Assembly: GCA_963836005.1 (NCBI GenBank) | Contig: CAWIHS010000002.1 | Coordinates: 1,116,001-1,180,000 of the forward strand | From: CAWIHS01 sp963836005 | GTDB taxonomy: Bacteria; Pseudomonadota; Gammaproteobacteria; GRL18 | Length of the DNA stretch: 64,000 nt | Reading direction: 5' to 3' | Shown here: piece after piece, positions 26,631 to 36,182 of the stretch | Layout of the letters: each line of letters starts with the position of its first letter | Numbering within the stretch: position 1 is the stretch's first letter | Notes under the pieces: model-generated | Told to the model about the DNA's origin: nothing | The model's input: only the letters and a program-made list of their open reading frames with translations | The model's database searches: none | Made by a program: the position numbers and the translations under genes

Positions 26631-27707
26631 ATGACTATTGACTTTAATAAAAATGACCGAAAAAGTGCCGTCGAGGCACAATACGAAGCTCAAAAAATTG
26701 CCTTTGCCCCTATAGTCTTTCAGGCGGCTCGTGTTATGCGAGATACAGGGATTCTTGAAAATTTACATCAGCATAGAAAGGAGGGATTATTACCCGAAGA
26801 ACTGCAAAAGATAAGCTCATTAAGTCTCTATGGTATAAAATTACTGCTCGAAATTGGGCTGAGTGCTGATATTGTCAAAAAACAGGAAAATAAATATTTT
26901 CTAACCAAAACCGGATATTTTATTTACAATGATAAAATGACTCGTATCAATATGGATTACAGTCATTATGTTAATTATCAGGCATTATTTTTTCTGGAAG
27001 AAAGTATAAGGGAAAGCAAACCTATAGGATTAAAACATTTTGGAGACTGGCAGACTATCTATCCGGGGTTGACTTCTTTACCAGAGAAAACACGTAATAG
27101 CTGGTTTAATTTTGATCATTTTTATTCAGACTCTGCGTTTCCTGAAGTATACCAGCAATTAATTGCTCATGGCGCTAAAAGAATATTGGATGTAGGTGGA
27201 AATACTGGAAAATTTTCAATCTTTGTTGCAAAACAGGATAATCAAATACAATTAAGTCTTTTGGATATAGCCCAACAAGTTGCTGTTGCACAGGAAAATA
27301 TTGAGAGAAAGGGCGTCTCTGCTAAAGTTAATACGCTTATCTGTAATATACTTGAAGATTCAAAACCATTGCCAAGGGGGTTTGATATAATCTGGATGAG
27401 TCAATTTCTGGATTGTTTTAGTGAAGCAGAAGTCACAACGATTCTTAAAAAGATCCGTTTAGCTATGGATGAACATTCCCAATTATGGATTATGGAACCT
27501 CTCTGGGACAGGCAAAAATTTGAAACATCCGCTTTTTGTATAATCAATACCTCCCCTTATTTTACGGTAATGGCTAATGGCAACAGTAAAATGTTCCATT
27601 CAAAAGATTTAATCAGATGTGTTGAGAGTGCAGGCCTGAAAATTATCAGTATTGTAGATAATGTCGGGATCTGCCAGAGTATTGTTAAATGTACACTCAA
27701 AGCATAA
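26631..27707 (+). CDS. SAM-dependent methyltransferase with N-terminal dimerisation domain
   Basis: The 358-aa enzyme has an N-terminal winged-helix/dimerisation part (ARVMRDTGILENL..LPEELQKISSLSLYGIKLLLE) and a Rossmann core with the SAM-binding motif RILDVGGNTGKFSIF, LSLLDIAQQ and WIMEPLWD. This is the layout of small-molecule O- and C-methyltransferases. Aryl polyene heads are often methylated, so the aromatic head or chain is the likely substrate. It lies 14 bp after the chain-length factor and ends the first run of tightly packed genes. Confidence 0.82.
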   Translation: MTIDFNKNDRKSAVEAQYEAQKIAFAPIVFQAARVMRDTGILENLHQHRKEGLLPEELQKISSLSLYGIKLLLEIGLSADIVKKQENKYFLTKTGYFIYNDKMTRINMDYSHYVNYQALFFLEESIRESKPIGLKHFGDWQTIYPGLTSLPEKTRNSWFNFDHFYSDSAFPEVYQQLIAHGAKRILDVGGNTGKFSIFVAKQDNQIQLSLLDIAQQVAVAQENIERKGVSAKVNTLICNILEDSKPLPRGFDIIWMSQFLDCFSEAEVTTILKKIRLAMDEHSQLWIMEPLWDRQKFETSAFCIINTSPYFTVMANGNSKMFHSKDLIRCVESAGLKIISIVDNVGICQSIVKCTLKA

Positions 27708-27727
27708 CATTCTATAAAAAAGTTATG

Positions 27728-28168
27728 TCAGGAAATGCACATAAAACAAGAAAGTAATGAAAGCTGCTGCATTGTCTGTCCTGTGTTAAAAACCTGAGTT
27801 TGTATGGCACTGTTCAAGTTTTGTATCCAGCCATTATAATTACTGTGAATGATATTTTTAGAAGGATCATACTTTAGATTAGTGCTGTTTTTATAATTGA
27901 TATTATATGATTTAGTATTATAAGTGACATCAACTTCAGCCATATGAGATCTTAAATGCAAAATTCCAACAATATGCCCGGGAGACTGCTTTCTCATTTG
28001 CCAACCTAAACTGTTGCCAGCTAAGATAATCCCTTTTGTAACATCATCAAGTGTTGCGGAGGTATTATCAATAGGCGCATCATTAACATTTAAAATAGGT
28101 GCAGTTCTGCACCCTATCAGCAATAAAGAAAATAACATTAAAATAGCTATATGCTTGAAGTATTTCAT
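27728..28168 (-). CDS. Small conserved lipoprotein of unknown function
   Basis: The 146-aa product has a lipoprotein signal (LMLFSLLLIGC, Cys at residue 20) and a body with DDVTKGIILAGNSLGWQM, HIVGILHLRSHMAEVDV and NYNGWIQNLNSAIQT, blocks I associate with a widespread uncharacterised lipoprotein family. It is the only leftward gene in the cluster, placed between the methyltransferase and the second gene block. The last residues (QLSLLSCFMCIS) look unlike the rest and may be a drifted end. Confidence 0.65.
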   Translation of the reverse strand: MKYFKHIAILMLFSLLLIGCRTAPILNVNDAPIDNTSATLDDVTKGIILAGNSLGWQMRKQSPGHIVGILHLRSHMAEVDVTYNTKSYNINYKNSTNLKYDPSKNIIHSNYNGWIQNLNSAIQTQVFNTGQTMQQLSLLSCFMCIS

Positions 28169-28223
28169 AGCGAGTTATCCTTCTATCTAAAGTTAAGAAA
28201 TATAAGCAGTTTAAAAAATGTTA

Positions 28224-28400
28224 CAATCTTTGTAACTACTCAGCAAATCAAGCCGCAGGAAGGCTAACCATCAAAAAGTTACAAACATATAAAATTCAAA
28301 GACTTATATTTTTGTAACTTAGAAGCGTATCTGGAATAACTCACTAAATGCCTGATATCGAGCACGATCTTATAGATACGCTGAATAGTTACCAATTTTT
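28224..28400. mobile_element. MITE family 2, copy inside the polyene cluster
   Basis: The element (28232-28392) starts GTAACTACTCAGC and ends TACGCTGAATAGTTAC. The 8 bases before it (CAATCTTT) and after it (CAATTTTT) differ at one position, as expected for an old 8-bp target duplication. It fills the gap before the ApeP-like gene. It is AT-rich inside and lacks the internal module of the copies at 48435 and 51748. Confidence 0.75.
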
Positions 28401-28497
28401 TAAGTATAGCATCTAGATAAAAAATGACGATAATGTTATCTAAGGTTTACCACACTGTTGTTTTAAATAAATCTATTCAATATCTGCGGGGCATTGT

Positions 28498-28908
28498 TTG
28501 AACCAGGAAGACATTGCAAAATTAATCCCTCATTCCGGTAGCATGTGTTTGTTGGAAAAAATTATTCGTTGGAATGAACAAATGTTACTGGCTCAAACAT
28601 ACACACATCTGAATATAGATAACCCTTTGAAAAAGAATAACAAACTAAAAAGCATACATGGGATTGAGTATGCAGCACAGGCAATGGCGGTACACGGTGC
28701 TTTATTGGACAAGAAATGTCAGAATGGCTATATTGGCAGTATAAGAAATGTAATTTTGAACGAAACTTATTTGCCTACACATCAATCACCTCTGGATATA
28801 AAAGTACATCCGCTGATGAGGAGTAAGCAAGGTTTTACGTATAATTTTTTAGTCCAATGCACAAATCAGTTGATTATTTCAGGTAAAATTACAATTATCT
28901 TATTCTGA
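28498..28908 (+). CDS. Second 3-hydroxyacyl-ACP dehydratase (ApeP-like)
   Basis: The 136-aa protein begins with LIPHSGSMCLLEKIIRWNEQ and has IHGIEYAAQAMAVHGALL, typical of the 3-hydroxydecanoyl-dehydratase-like hotdog proteins of aryl polyene clusters. The first hotdog protein (20270) has the FabZ-type His; the two probably act as a heterodimer. The start is TTG at 28498 after a GCGGGG-like ribosome site. The gene precedes the ketoreductase by 17 bp. Confidence 0.8.
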   Translation: MNQEDIAKLIPHSGSMCLLEKIIRWNEQMLLAQTYTHLNIDNPLKKNNKLKSIHGIEYAAQAMAVHGALLDKKCQNGYIGSIRNVILNETYLPTHQSPLDIKVHPLMRSKQGFTYNFLVQCTNQLIISGKITIILF

Positions 28909-28925
28909 CTTATTTATATCCCCTA

Positions 28926-29645
28926 ATGAAAAGAGCATTAATTACTGGCGGCAGTGGTGAAATAGGACAGGCCATATGCCTGCGTCTGGCTAAAGAAGAC
29001 CACCATGTTATTGTTCATGCGAACAGCAATATAGAAAAAGCCGACCAGATTGTCGCTCAGATTAAACAGGAAGGCGGCTCTGCCCAATCGGTTGTTTTTG
29101 ATATAACCAATGCCGAACAAACGACTAGCGTACTTCAACGACTCATCCAGGATCAACCGATCCAAATACTTGTTCATAATGCAGGAATACATAATGATGC
29201 CCCTTTGGCAGGAATGACAAAAGAGCAGTGGTATCGCATTGTAGATGTGTCACTAAACGGTTTTTTCAATGTTACACAGCCACTCATGTTGTCAATGATC
29301 CGTACCCGTTGGGGAAGAATTATTGGCATTGGCTCAATTGCAGGAATCACTGGTAATCGTGGCCAGGCAAATTATGCTGCAGCTAAAGCTGGCCTGATTG
29401 GCGCCTGCAAATCCCTGTCTTTTGAAGTTGCTTCCAGAGGTATCACCGTTAATGTGGTAGCACCGGGCATCATTCAAACAAAGATGAGTGAGGAAAGCTT
29501 CCCGGAAGAAAAAATCAAGCAGCTAGTGCCTATGAAAAGAGCTGGGCGCAGTGATGAAGTGGCATCTCTGGTCAGGTTTTTGGCTTCTGATGAAGCGGAC
29601 TATATCTCTGGGCAGGTTATTTCTATCAATGGTGGGATGGTCTGA
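28926..29645 (+). CDS. 3-oxoacyl-ACP reductase (FabG/ApeQ-like)
   Basis: The 239-aa short-chain dehydrogenase has the cofactor loop ITGGSGEIGQAICLRLA (TGxxxGIG with E in place of the usual G), HNAGIHND, the catalytic Ser in GIGSIAGITGN, the catalytic YAAAKAG, and NVVAPGIIQT. It should reduce the 3-keto group with NADPH in each elongation cycle. It lies between the second dehydratase and the glycosyltransferase in the same operon. Confidence 0.87.
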   Translation: MKRALITGGSGEIGQAICLRLAKEDHHVIVHANSNIEKADQIVAQIKQEGGSAQSVVFDITNAEQTTSVLQRLIQDQPIQILVHNAGIHNDAPLAGMTKEQWYRIVDVSLNGFFNVTQPLMLSMIRTRWGRIIGIGSIAGITGNRGQANYAAAKAGLIGACKSLSFEVASRGITVNVVAPGIIQTKMSEESFPEEKIKQLVPMKRAGRSDEVASLVRFLASDEADYISGQVISINGGMV

Positions 29646-29648
29646 AAT

Positions 29649-30407
29649 ATGACAAGCATAAATTCATTGAAATGGGCTGTCGTTATTCCTGCTTATAATG
29701 AGTCAAAAACCATAGTGACATTAGTGCAACAAATATTGCAGCAACAACCATCTTCAATCATTGTTGTGAATGATGCATCAACAGATACTACTTCCAGACT
29801 CGTTGCCAGCCTGCCTGTTACTTTAATTGACCATACTGAGAACAGAGGTAAGGCTGCGAGCCTATGGACAGGTTTTGAGCAGGCGTTTACCGAACAAGTA
29901 AATGTTATTATCACAATGGATGGGGATGGTCAGCATAAAGCCAGTGATCTTCCGCGATTTATTCAAAGTTATCAGGATAATATTAGTAGGAATGAAAAGT
30001 TGATTATCATTGGTTCACGAAAACGTAATCCTGAATCCCAACCTTTTGCACGGTACTTTGCCAATCGTTTTGCCAATTTCTGGATATCATGGGCTGCCGG
30101 ATACCGAATTTCGGACAGCCAATCTGGTTTTCGTCTTTATCCTGTTGGGCTATTAAAAAAAATGCAACATCTGAAACAAAGCCAGGGTTTTGTGTTTGAG
30201 AGTGAAATATTAATTGATGCAATTAAAGCGGGTTATTATTCAAGCAGGGTTGATATTAAGGCTGTTTATCCTGAAGACCGCAGGTCAAGCCACTTTAAAC
30301 CTTATGAAGATATCAAAAAAATCACTCAGATGGTCGCAACTAAATTACTCAAAAACAAAATGAATTTACCCGGTTTATTCCGCGTTGTTTTGAATATTCA
30401 CATCTAA
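29649..30407 (+). CDS. Family 2 glycosyltransferase (dolichyl-phosphate mannosyltransferase-like)
   Basis: The 252-aa enzyme opens with WAVVIPAYNESKTI, has IIVVNDASTDTTS, ENRGKAASLWTGFE and the metal-binding ITMDGDGQHKASDL, and ISDSQSGFRLYPVGLL, all classic GT-A/DPMS motifs. No long C-terminal membrane region follows, so it works at the membrane surface. As the last gene of the cluster it may glycosylate the lipid before or after acyl transfer. Confidence 0.85.
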   Translation: MTSINSLKWAVVIPAYNESKTIVTLVQQILQQQPSSIIVVNDASTDTTSRLVASLPVTLIDHTENRGKAASLWTGFEQAFTEQVNVIITMDGDGQHKASDLPRFIQSYQDNISRNEKLIIIGSRKRNPESQPFARYFANRFANFWISWAAGYRISDSQSGFRLYPVGLLKKMQHLKQSQGFVFESEILIDAIKAGYYSSRVDIKAVYPEDRRSSHFKPYEDIKKITQMVATKLLKNKMNLPGLFRVVLNIHI

Positions 30408-30571
30408 CAATTGAAATTCCTTACTAATTGATTAGTTCAAATTAAAATGATCTGGTGCAAAGCTTCTGCTAGCAACGTCCAAAATCCCAGTTGTTTTGCG
30501 CACTACGCATATTGGTCCGCGGGTCGCAGTTTGACTGCATGATTGAGATCAGGAAATTTAAGCGGGTCTTT

Positions 30572-30599
30572 CAGGAATAATACTGGCGTATTGTTCCTG
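30572..30599. terminator. Stem-loop between convergent genes, possible terminator
   Basis: CAGGAATAATAC pairs with GTATTGTTCCTG with one mismatch over a short loop. It lies between the convergent glycosyltransferase and msrA genes, where a terminator is expected. No U-run follows, so the call is weak. Confidence 0.4.
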
Positions 30600-30672
30600 G
30601 AACAGTGCACTTAATGGTAAGTGTTGATTTCGCACACTATCAACGGCTCTTCACGCTGCCGGGCTTTCGCAT

Positions 30673-31344
30673 TCAGGGTGTCAGCGGATTTCCTTGCTTC
30701 TCACTCATGTCGGACGGAAATTCGATACCTGTTCCTCCAAGACCGCAGTAACCACTGGGGTCCTTTATGAGATAATCCTGGTGATATTCTTCAGCCGGAT
30801 AGAAGGTCTCAAGTGACGAGATTTCGGTGGTGATTGCTCCATAACCAGCCCTGGAGAGAGCATTCTGATAGATATCCCTGGTCTTCAGTGCAACCTTTTT
30901 CTGCGCTTCTGACGAAAAATAGATTGCGCTGCGATAATTTGAACCGATGTCGTTACCCTGTCGATCTCCCTCGGTCGGATTATGATTTTCCCAGAATCCC
31001 TTTAAGACCTGCTCGACAGATGTTTTGCTGCGATCAAAGACTACCTTCACGACCTCCACATGATTACGCTTACTGCGATCCCGTTCACTTTCGATAATCT
31101 TGATGTATGTAGGCTCGGGATAGTCTCCTCCCGCGTAGCCGGCGATAACCTCCAGGACTCCAGGCAAGGCATCCATTCGCTTTTCAGCGCCCCAAAAGCA
31201 ACCCATTCCCAATACGACCGACTCGGTTTCTTCCTGCATCGCCATCGCAGGCTCAGCGATAATTGGGAGGGCCTTGTAAAAACCAAATATCGTCAATAGC
31301 CCCAGACCGAAAAGACCTGAATATTGGCTGATTGTTGTGTGCAT
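30673..31344 (-). CDS. msrA: Peptide methionine sulfoxide reductase MsrA, membrane-anchored or secreted
   Basis: The 223-aa protein has the MsrA active site VVLGMGCFWGAEKRMD with the catalytic Cys, then AGYAGGDYPEPTY, HVEVVKVVFD, NYRSAIYF and the C-terminal GYCGLGGTG with a resolving Cys. It repairs oxidised methionine. The first 35 residues hold a hydrophobic helix (LFGLGLLTIFGFYKALP), so it is likely exported or anchored on the periplasmic side. The ATG is preceded by GGGAG. Confidence 0.92.
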   Translation of the reverse strand: MHTTISQYSGLFGLGLLTIFGFYKALPIIAEPAMAMQEETESVVLGMGCFWGAEKRMDALPGVLEVIAGYAGGDYPEPTYIKIIESERDRSKRNHVEVVKVVFDRSKTSVEQVLKGFWENHNPTEGDRQGNDIGSNYRSAIYFSSEAQKKVALKTRDIYQNALSRAGYGAITTEISSLETFYPAEEYHQDYLIKDPSGYCGLGGTGIEFPSDMSEKQGNPLTP

Positions 31345-31843
31345 GTGGATAACTCCCTGACTGATTGATGTGTTCTGGTATCAAGAGCAAAAATTACTAT
31401 ATAGCCGCAAGTTAGTATAGTTTCATTATTCATAGGAGACCGGCTATCGTCTTCTATTGTTTCAATGATTCTGGAAGTCAATTGATTCATAACAGTCTTA
31501 ATCATCAGTTTGCATATTTATACGAACTCACAGGGAGGATCTTTAGCTATTGAAATAAAGTTAGTTTGTTGAACCAATAGTTGTTATCAGACATTTTAAA
31601 ATATCTTCATCATCTGATGGCTAAAAAATTATCAGTTACAAACCTTTTTAGCAATCTGTTGTCCAACAAGTTACTGCATTGCGGCAATCAATAGCTGTTG
31701 CTCGAGCAGGATGCCTGTATTGCAACATGACCTGAAATCTTACTCATGTTATTATTGCCTGTCCGGGTATTAACTGACCTGAAACAAGTGCTGTATAAAT
31801 GATACTTTTTGAAATCCAAATCAAATCTGATGGCTAATTAAGT
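31345..31843. other. Intergenic stretch, no gene seen
   Basis: This gap lies between divergent genes and must carry their promoters. I saw no RNA gene, strong hairpin, REP or MITE end. Confidence 0.4.
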
Positions 31844-34831
31844 ATGCTTAAATCTTTTACCTGTTTTTTTGTTTTTCTGTGGATAAGTTTTTGTTTAACA
31901 ACAGCTTATGCAAATTCAATCAATTATTCAATTCAAGTAAATATCAATCCACAAAATAAAATATTATACGGCAGCGTTGAAATAAACCCGCAACGTTCAT
32001 TGTCTGTAGATATTTCCGGACTGGATAAAGTTAACCTGAATGGCCGGGAAATTCAGCAAACGACATCAACGCCCCTGCAATTAGCAGCAGGGCAAAAGCA
32101 CCTTATTCAATATCAATTACCGCTTAACTCCAACTCTGCCTATAGTGATAATGAAAATGTGGTTTTGTCTGGTTCGTGGTATCCGCAAATCAGGACATTG
32201 GCTCGCTATCAATTGACGGTTACTTTACCAAAAGGATTTCAGGCGATATCTGAAGCCAATCAAATTGAATCACGGGCAATTGATGATGAGCATGTTGAGT
32301 ATCGTTTTTATTTTCCGCATGTGCTTGACAGCTTAAGCCTTACCGCATCAAAAAACTACCAGCCGAAGTTTATTGACTATGAAGGGATTCAGATTGAAAC
32401 CTGGTTCATGCCAGCCAATGCACATTTGATGGACAAATACCTGCAGTATGCTGCTGATTATCTGAAATTATATCAGCAAATATTAGGCGTATATCCCTAC
32501 CAGCGTTTTGCTATCGTTGAAAGCCCTCTTCCCAGCGGCTATTCCATGCCGACTTTTACTTTATTGGGAAGTCGGGTCATCGCCTTGCCTTTTATTGTAG
32601 AAACATCACTTGGACATGAAATTCTGCATCAATGGTTTGGAAATAGTGTTTATGTGGATCATCAACATGGCAACTGGTGTGAGGGATTAACCAATTATCT
32701 GGCCGATTATTATTATGCTGAGCAAAAAGGGCAAGGTAAAGAGTATCGAAAAGGTATGCTGCGCGAATATGCGGCTTATGTTAATGATGAAAACACTTTT
32801 CCGGTGCGGAATTTCATTTCCCGCGTTGATAAAGTCACTAGTGCAATTGGTTATTCTAAGGTTGCCATGATTTTTCATCAGTTACGAGAGCATTATGGAA
32901 ATGATGATTTTCTTCAGGCCTTACGAAACTTTATAGCGATTAACCAGTTTCAAAAAGCTTCCTGGCATGATCTTCAAAAACAATTTGAAGCCATTGATGG
33001 TCAGCCGATGTATGACGATTTTCAGGCATGGCTGACACGTACTGATATCGCTGACATTGCTGTTAGTCAGGCGGCAGAACTTGAGTTAGCCCAGGGTAAG
33101 TTGTGGTTAAAGTTCTCTTTGCAACAGAGCGGCCCTTATCATTTACATTTACCATTGACGCTTAATTTTGAGAATAAGCAGCAGACAATAATACTGCATT
33201 TTACCAGAGAGCGGCAGGATTTTCGGATTGAGTTGCCCGAAGCACCTGTTTCAGCTTATCTTGATCCCGACTATCAGTTGATGCGTGAGCTTACCAACAG
33301 GGAAAAAGTGCCGGATTTGGCCTGGCTGATGGGTAGACAATCAATATTGCTTGTAGTAAATGAAGATGAACAATCTATTTATTACCCAATGGTTAAAAGC
33401 ATGGGTATTAAAAATATCATAACCATAAATCCCTCAGCATTAAGTTTTGAGCAGATAAAATCACATAGCCTGATCATTGCCGGTGAGAATAATGCTTTGA
33501 TCGACAGGTTGTTTGCCAGGCAAGCGCAAACAAAGGAAAAAACAGGTGTTGCATTACGCGTCAAGCGTAACCCATATAATGAAGATGAAGTGATTACTTT
33601 AGTTAACGCCAAAGATGCAAAGCAGGCTAAATTGGTCGCTCGTAAACTTCAGCATTATGGTAAATACAGTCATCTTAAATTTCTTGATGGCAAGATACAG
33701 CTCAAGCAGATTGCCAACACGCAGAGCGGCATCAAGTTATTTGAACAGATTCCCCCCCGGGCAGTAAAACCATCGAATACTCAGTCACTGGATAACATTG
33801 TTGCCGGCCTGGAAGGCACACGAGTTCTGTTAATGGGTGAACAGCATGATCGATTTGAACATCACCTGAACCAGTTACAATTAATCAAAAAAATAAAAGA
33901 GGCAGGTCATCAGGTAGCAATAGGCATGGAAATGTTTCAACAGCCATACCAACAGGCGCTGGATGATTATCTGGCGGGAAAAATCACTGAGTCTGAATTT
34001 TTAACAGCAAGTAAATACTTTGACAAATGGGGATATGACTACAATCTGTATAAGCCAATTATTGATTATGCACTGCAACAGAAATTACCCCTGCTGGCTT
34101 TAAATATTGAAGCAGATATTACGCATCAGGTGGCCCGAAAAGGGCTATATGCCCTGGATGAAAAGACACAGCAACAATTACCTGATACGTTGAATTTTGA
34201 TAACCAGCCTTATCGGGAAGCTCTCAAGTCCGTGTTTCAAATTCATGAGGGAATGCAGCAAAGCCGTCCTTCGAATTTTAATTATTTTTTGCAGAGTCAG
34301 ATACTTTGGGATGAATCCATGGCTAAGGCTGCTGCTCAGTTTTTACAAAAACACCCTGAGCATATTCTGGTCATTCTTGCTGGTAATGGTCATCTCAGGT
34401 ATCGTTATGGGATTCCCCAACGACTTCAGCGTCTAAGTGGTTTATCATCTCTGGTCATCGTTCAGGACGAAGAACTGGGGGAAACAATCGCTGACTATGT
34501 TTTATTGACTACCCCGATTAAAGGGCAACTGACTCCTGTGATCGGTATTTATCTTGATAGAAAAATCACAGACAAGGTTTTTGTAGACAGAGTAAAAGAC
34601 TCCAGTATTGCTGCCCGAGCCAAACTTAAAAAAGGGGATATTATTACCGAACTGGACAATAAACCACTTAAATCATTTACTGATTTGAAACTGGCCCTGT
34701 TGTATGCAGATACGAGTGAGAACGTTCAAATCAAATTACAACGAGGGGATAGCATTATTGAAACATCTCTTGATTTTTCTCGGCCTGCCGCTAAAGTGCA
34801 TGGTAATTCCCCGTATATCCATGCAAAATAA
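31844..34831 (+). CDS. M1-like metallopeptidase fused to ChaN-like and PDZ domains
   Basis: The 995-aa exported protein has a signal peptide (residues 1-23), a beta domain, and an M1-type catalytic site with HEILHQWFGNS (His258, Glu259, His262) and GNWCEGLTNY (third ligand Glu280), followed by a helical domain. From about residue 655 comes a ChaN-like haem-binding/uptake domain (VLLMGEQHDRFEHH, AIGMEMFQQPYQQALDDYL, ILAGNGHLRYRYG), and the last 90 residues form a PDZ domain (GIYLDRK..ARAKLKKGDIITELDNKPL). The spacing between HExxH and the distal Glu is 17, one less than classic M1 enzymes. It probably handles peptides or haem proteins in the periplasm. Confidence 0.85.
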   Translation: MLKSFTCFFVFLWISFCLTTAYANSINYSIQVNINPQNKILYGSVEINPQRSLSVDISGLDKVNLNGREIQQTTSTPLQLAAGQKHLIQYQLPLNSNSAYSDNENVVLSGSWYPQIRTLARYQLTVTLPKGFQAISEANQIESRAIDDEHVEYRFYFPHVLDSLSLTASKNYQPKFIDYEGIQIETWFMPANAHLMDKYLQYAADYLKLYQQILGVYPYQRFAIVESPLPSGYSMPTFTLLGSRVIALPFIVETSLGHEILHQWFGNSVYVDHQHGNWCEGLTNYLADYYYAEQKGQGKEYRKGMLREYAAYVNDENTFPVRNFISRVDKVTSAIGYSKVAMIFHQLREHYGNDDFLQALRNFIAINQFQKASWHDLQKQFEAIDGQPMYDDFQAWLTRTDIADIAVSQAAELELAQGKLWLKFSLQQSGPYHLHLPLTLNFENKQQTIILHFTRERQDFRIELPEAPVSAYLDPDYQLMRELTNREKVPDLAWLMGRQSILLVVNEDEQSIYYPMVKSMGIKNIITINPSALSFEQIKSHSLIIAGENNALIDRLFARQAQTKEKTGVALRVKRNPYNEDEVITLVNAKDAKQAKLVARKLQHYGKYSHLKFLDGKIQLKQIANTQSGIKLFEQIPPRAVKPSNTQSLDNIVAGLEGTRVLLMGEQHDRFEHHLNQLQLIKKIKEAGHQVAIGMEMFQQPYQQALDDYLAGKITESEFLTASKYFDKWGYDYNLYKPIIDYALQQKLPLLALNIEADITHQVARKGLYALDEKTQQQLPDTLNFDNQPYREALKSVFQIHEGMQQSRPSNFNYFLQSQILWDESMAKAAAQFLQKHPEHILVILAGNGHLRYRYGIPQRLQRLSGLSSLVIVQDEELGETIADYVLLTTPIKGQLTPVIGIYLDRKITDKVFVDRVKDSSIAARAKLKKGDIITELDNKPLKSFTDLKLALLYADTSENVQIKLQRGDSIIETSLDFSRPAAKVHGNSPYIHAK

Positions 34832-34888
34832 TTTGTTACCAGCACACCTGCCTGGCTATTTATGGATGGAAACTATTGATAATAATGC

Positions 34889-35851
34889 ATGAAAAGCAGT
34901 AACCTTAAACAAACCATACGGGTGCAGCGTGAGAAGCTGACCGCAATGTTAGGCGAAGGGATGCGTGACCTGGCTTTAAAATGCGCAACTCTTATAGATG
35001 ATCGTGAAGCGCTGGATATGTTGTTAAGCGGTTCTTTACCTCGATTGTCATACTGTAAGCATCTTTATGTTTTAAATGCTGATGGTATTCAGGTATCCGA
35101 TAATATTACTCAGACAGGCAGGGATAAGGAACATTTTGCACGCAATCGAATGGACAGGCCGTATCTGCAGGGAATTATAGGGATCACCGATTTTAAATTA
35201 TCCGATGCCTATATCAGCCGGAATAAAAAGCGGCCATCATTTACCGCTATTCAGGTGATACGAAATGAAGATGGAAAACGAGTGGGTTTTCTGGGTGCCG
35301 ACTTTGATTTAAGAGAGCTGCCTGATATCAAAGAAATCTATCAGGAGCCTGATGTCTGGCGACAGGTAAAAGGCGACCCGGCAATCCGAAGTGTGGTGTT
35401 TAATCAACAACGCGTTGAAAGCCAGATGGACAAACATCTGGATGCAGTTATACCCATTATGTGTGAATTGATCAGTGAGCATGGCGTTTTTCACGGCAAT
35501 TTTCATTTCTCCAGTGGTCTGGCTACCATCTGGCTGGTCGATGACCCTTTCAGTTACCGGATTTTAAGTTTTGATGAGATCATCGATCCGGATATCTGCC
35601 TGGCCTATCCAAGACGTGAATATGATGACCGAGCGGTTGTTCCAGTCGAGAAGATCTTGCCGGTGTTCGAAGTTTTTCGCAGATTGCGGTTCGCCGATGA
35701 AAATATTTATTTAAGGGCTGGCTCATTAAATGTTATTAACGGCATGGTCAGTGTTAATTTCTCCTGTGATGGTTCGCACTATATGCGGTTTGATGAATTT
35801 CTCGATAAAAACATAGATTTCTGGTTCGGCACACAGGCAAATTCAAAATGA
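34889..35851 (+). CDS. PDC/Cache-type sensor domain protein without output domain
   Basis: The 320-aa protein has a PDC-like fold: HLYVLNADGIQVSDNI, FARNRMDRPYLQGIIGITDF, AYISRNKKRPSFTAIQVIRN and KRVGFLGADFDLREL, which usually bind small ligands at the cell surface. There is no signal peptide, membrane helix, kinase or GGDEF part, so it seems to be a cytoplasmic sensor or adaptor. The C-terminal third (to ..DEFLDKNIDFWFGT) is not recognised. It lies 57 bp after the peptidase fusion. Confidence 0.7.
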   Translation: MKSSNLKQTIRVQREKLTAMLGEGMRDLALKCATLIDDREALDMLLSGSLPRLSYCKHLYVLNADGIQVSDNITQTGRDKEHFARNRMDRPYLQGIIGITDFKLSDAYISRNKKRPSFTAIQVIRNEDGKRVGFLGADFDLRELPDIKEIYQEPDVWRQVKGDPAIRSVVFNQQRVESQMDKHLDAVIPIMCELISEHGVFHGNFHFSSGLATIWLVDDPFSYRILSFDEIIDPDICLAYPRREYDDRAVVPVEKILPVFEVFRRLRFADENIYLRAGSLNVINGMVSVNFSCDGSHYMRFDEFLDKNIDFWFGTQANSK

Positions 35852-36182
35852 AAGGCCCAATATGGATTGGGATGGTATAACCGTGAAGCATAAATTGTTC
35901 CCTTCAACTTTTTTTAGATCTTGCTAATTATCGGGGGCTTTAGACGGTGCTTTAAAATAATGTACGGGTACCCACGGATAATCAACTGCAGAAAGGTGAA
36001 ATCTTGCAAAATATTGATCTCACTCATGGCATTAGTTATAAATCAGGTATAGGCTAAACATTAAGGGTACTTGCCACGAAGGTGCTTTATTCGGAGTAAA
36101 ATTACGTAAACTTATCGATAAAGCAATGTGGCTGCGGTAGAACCTGAGGTTGTTAACATAACATCCAAAAGGAGACGCGATC
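35852..36182 (+). promoter_or_regulatory. Leader of the secreted DUF4214 gene
   Basis: No gene is seen. The end carries AAAAGGAGACGCGATC before the ATG at 36183, a strong ribosome site. The rest is AT-rich and should hold the promoter; no clear -35/-10 pair was found. Confidence 0.4.
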
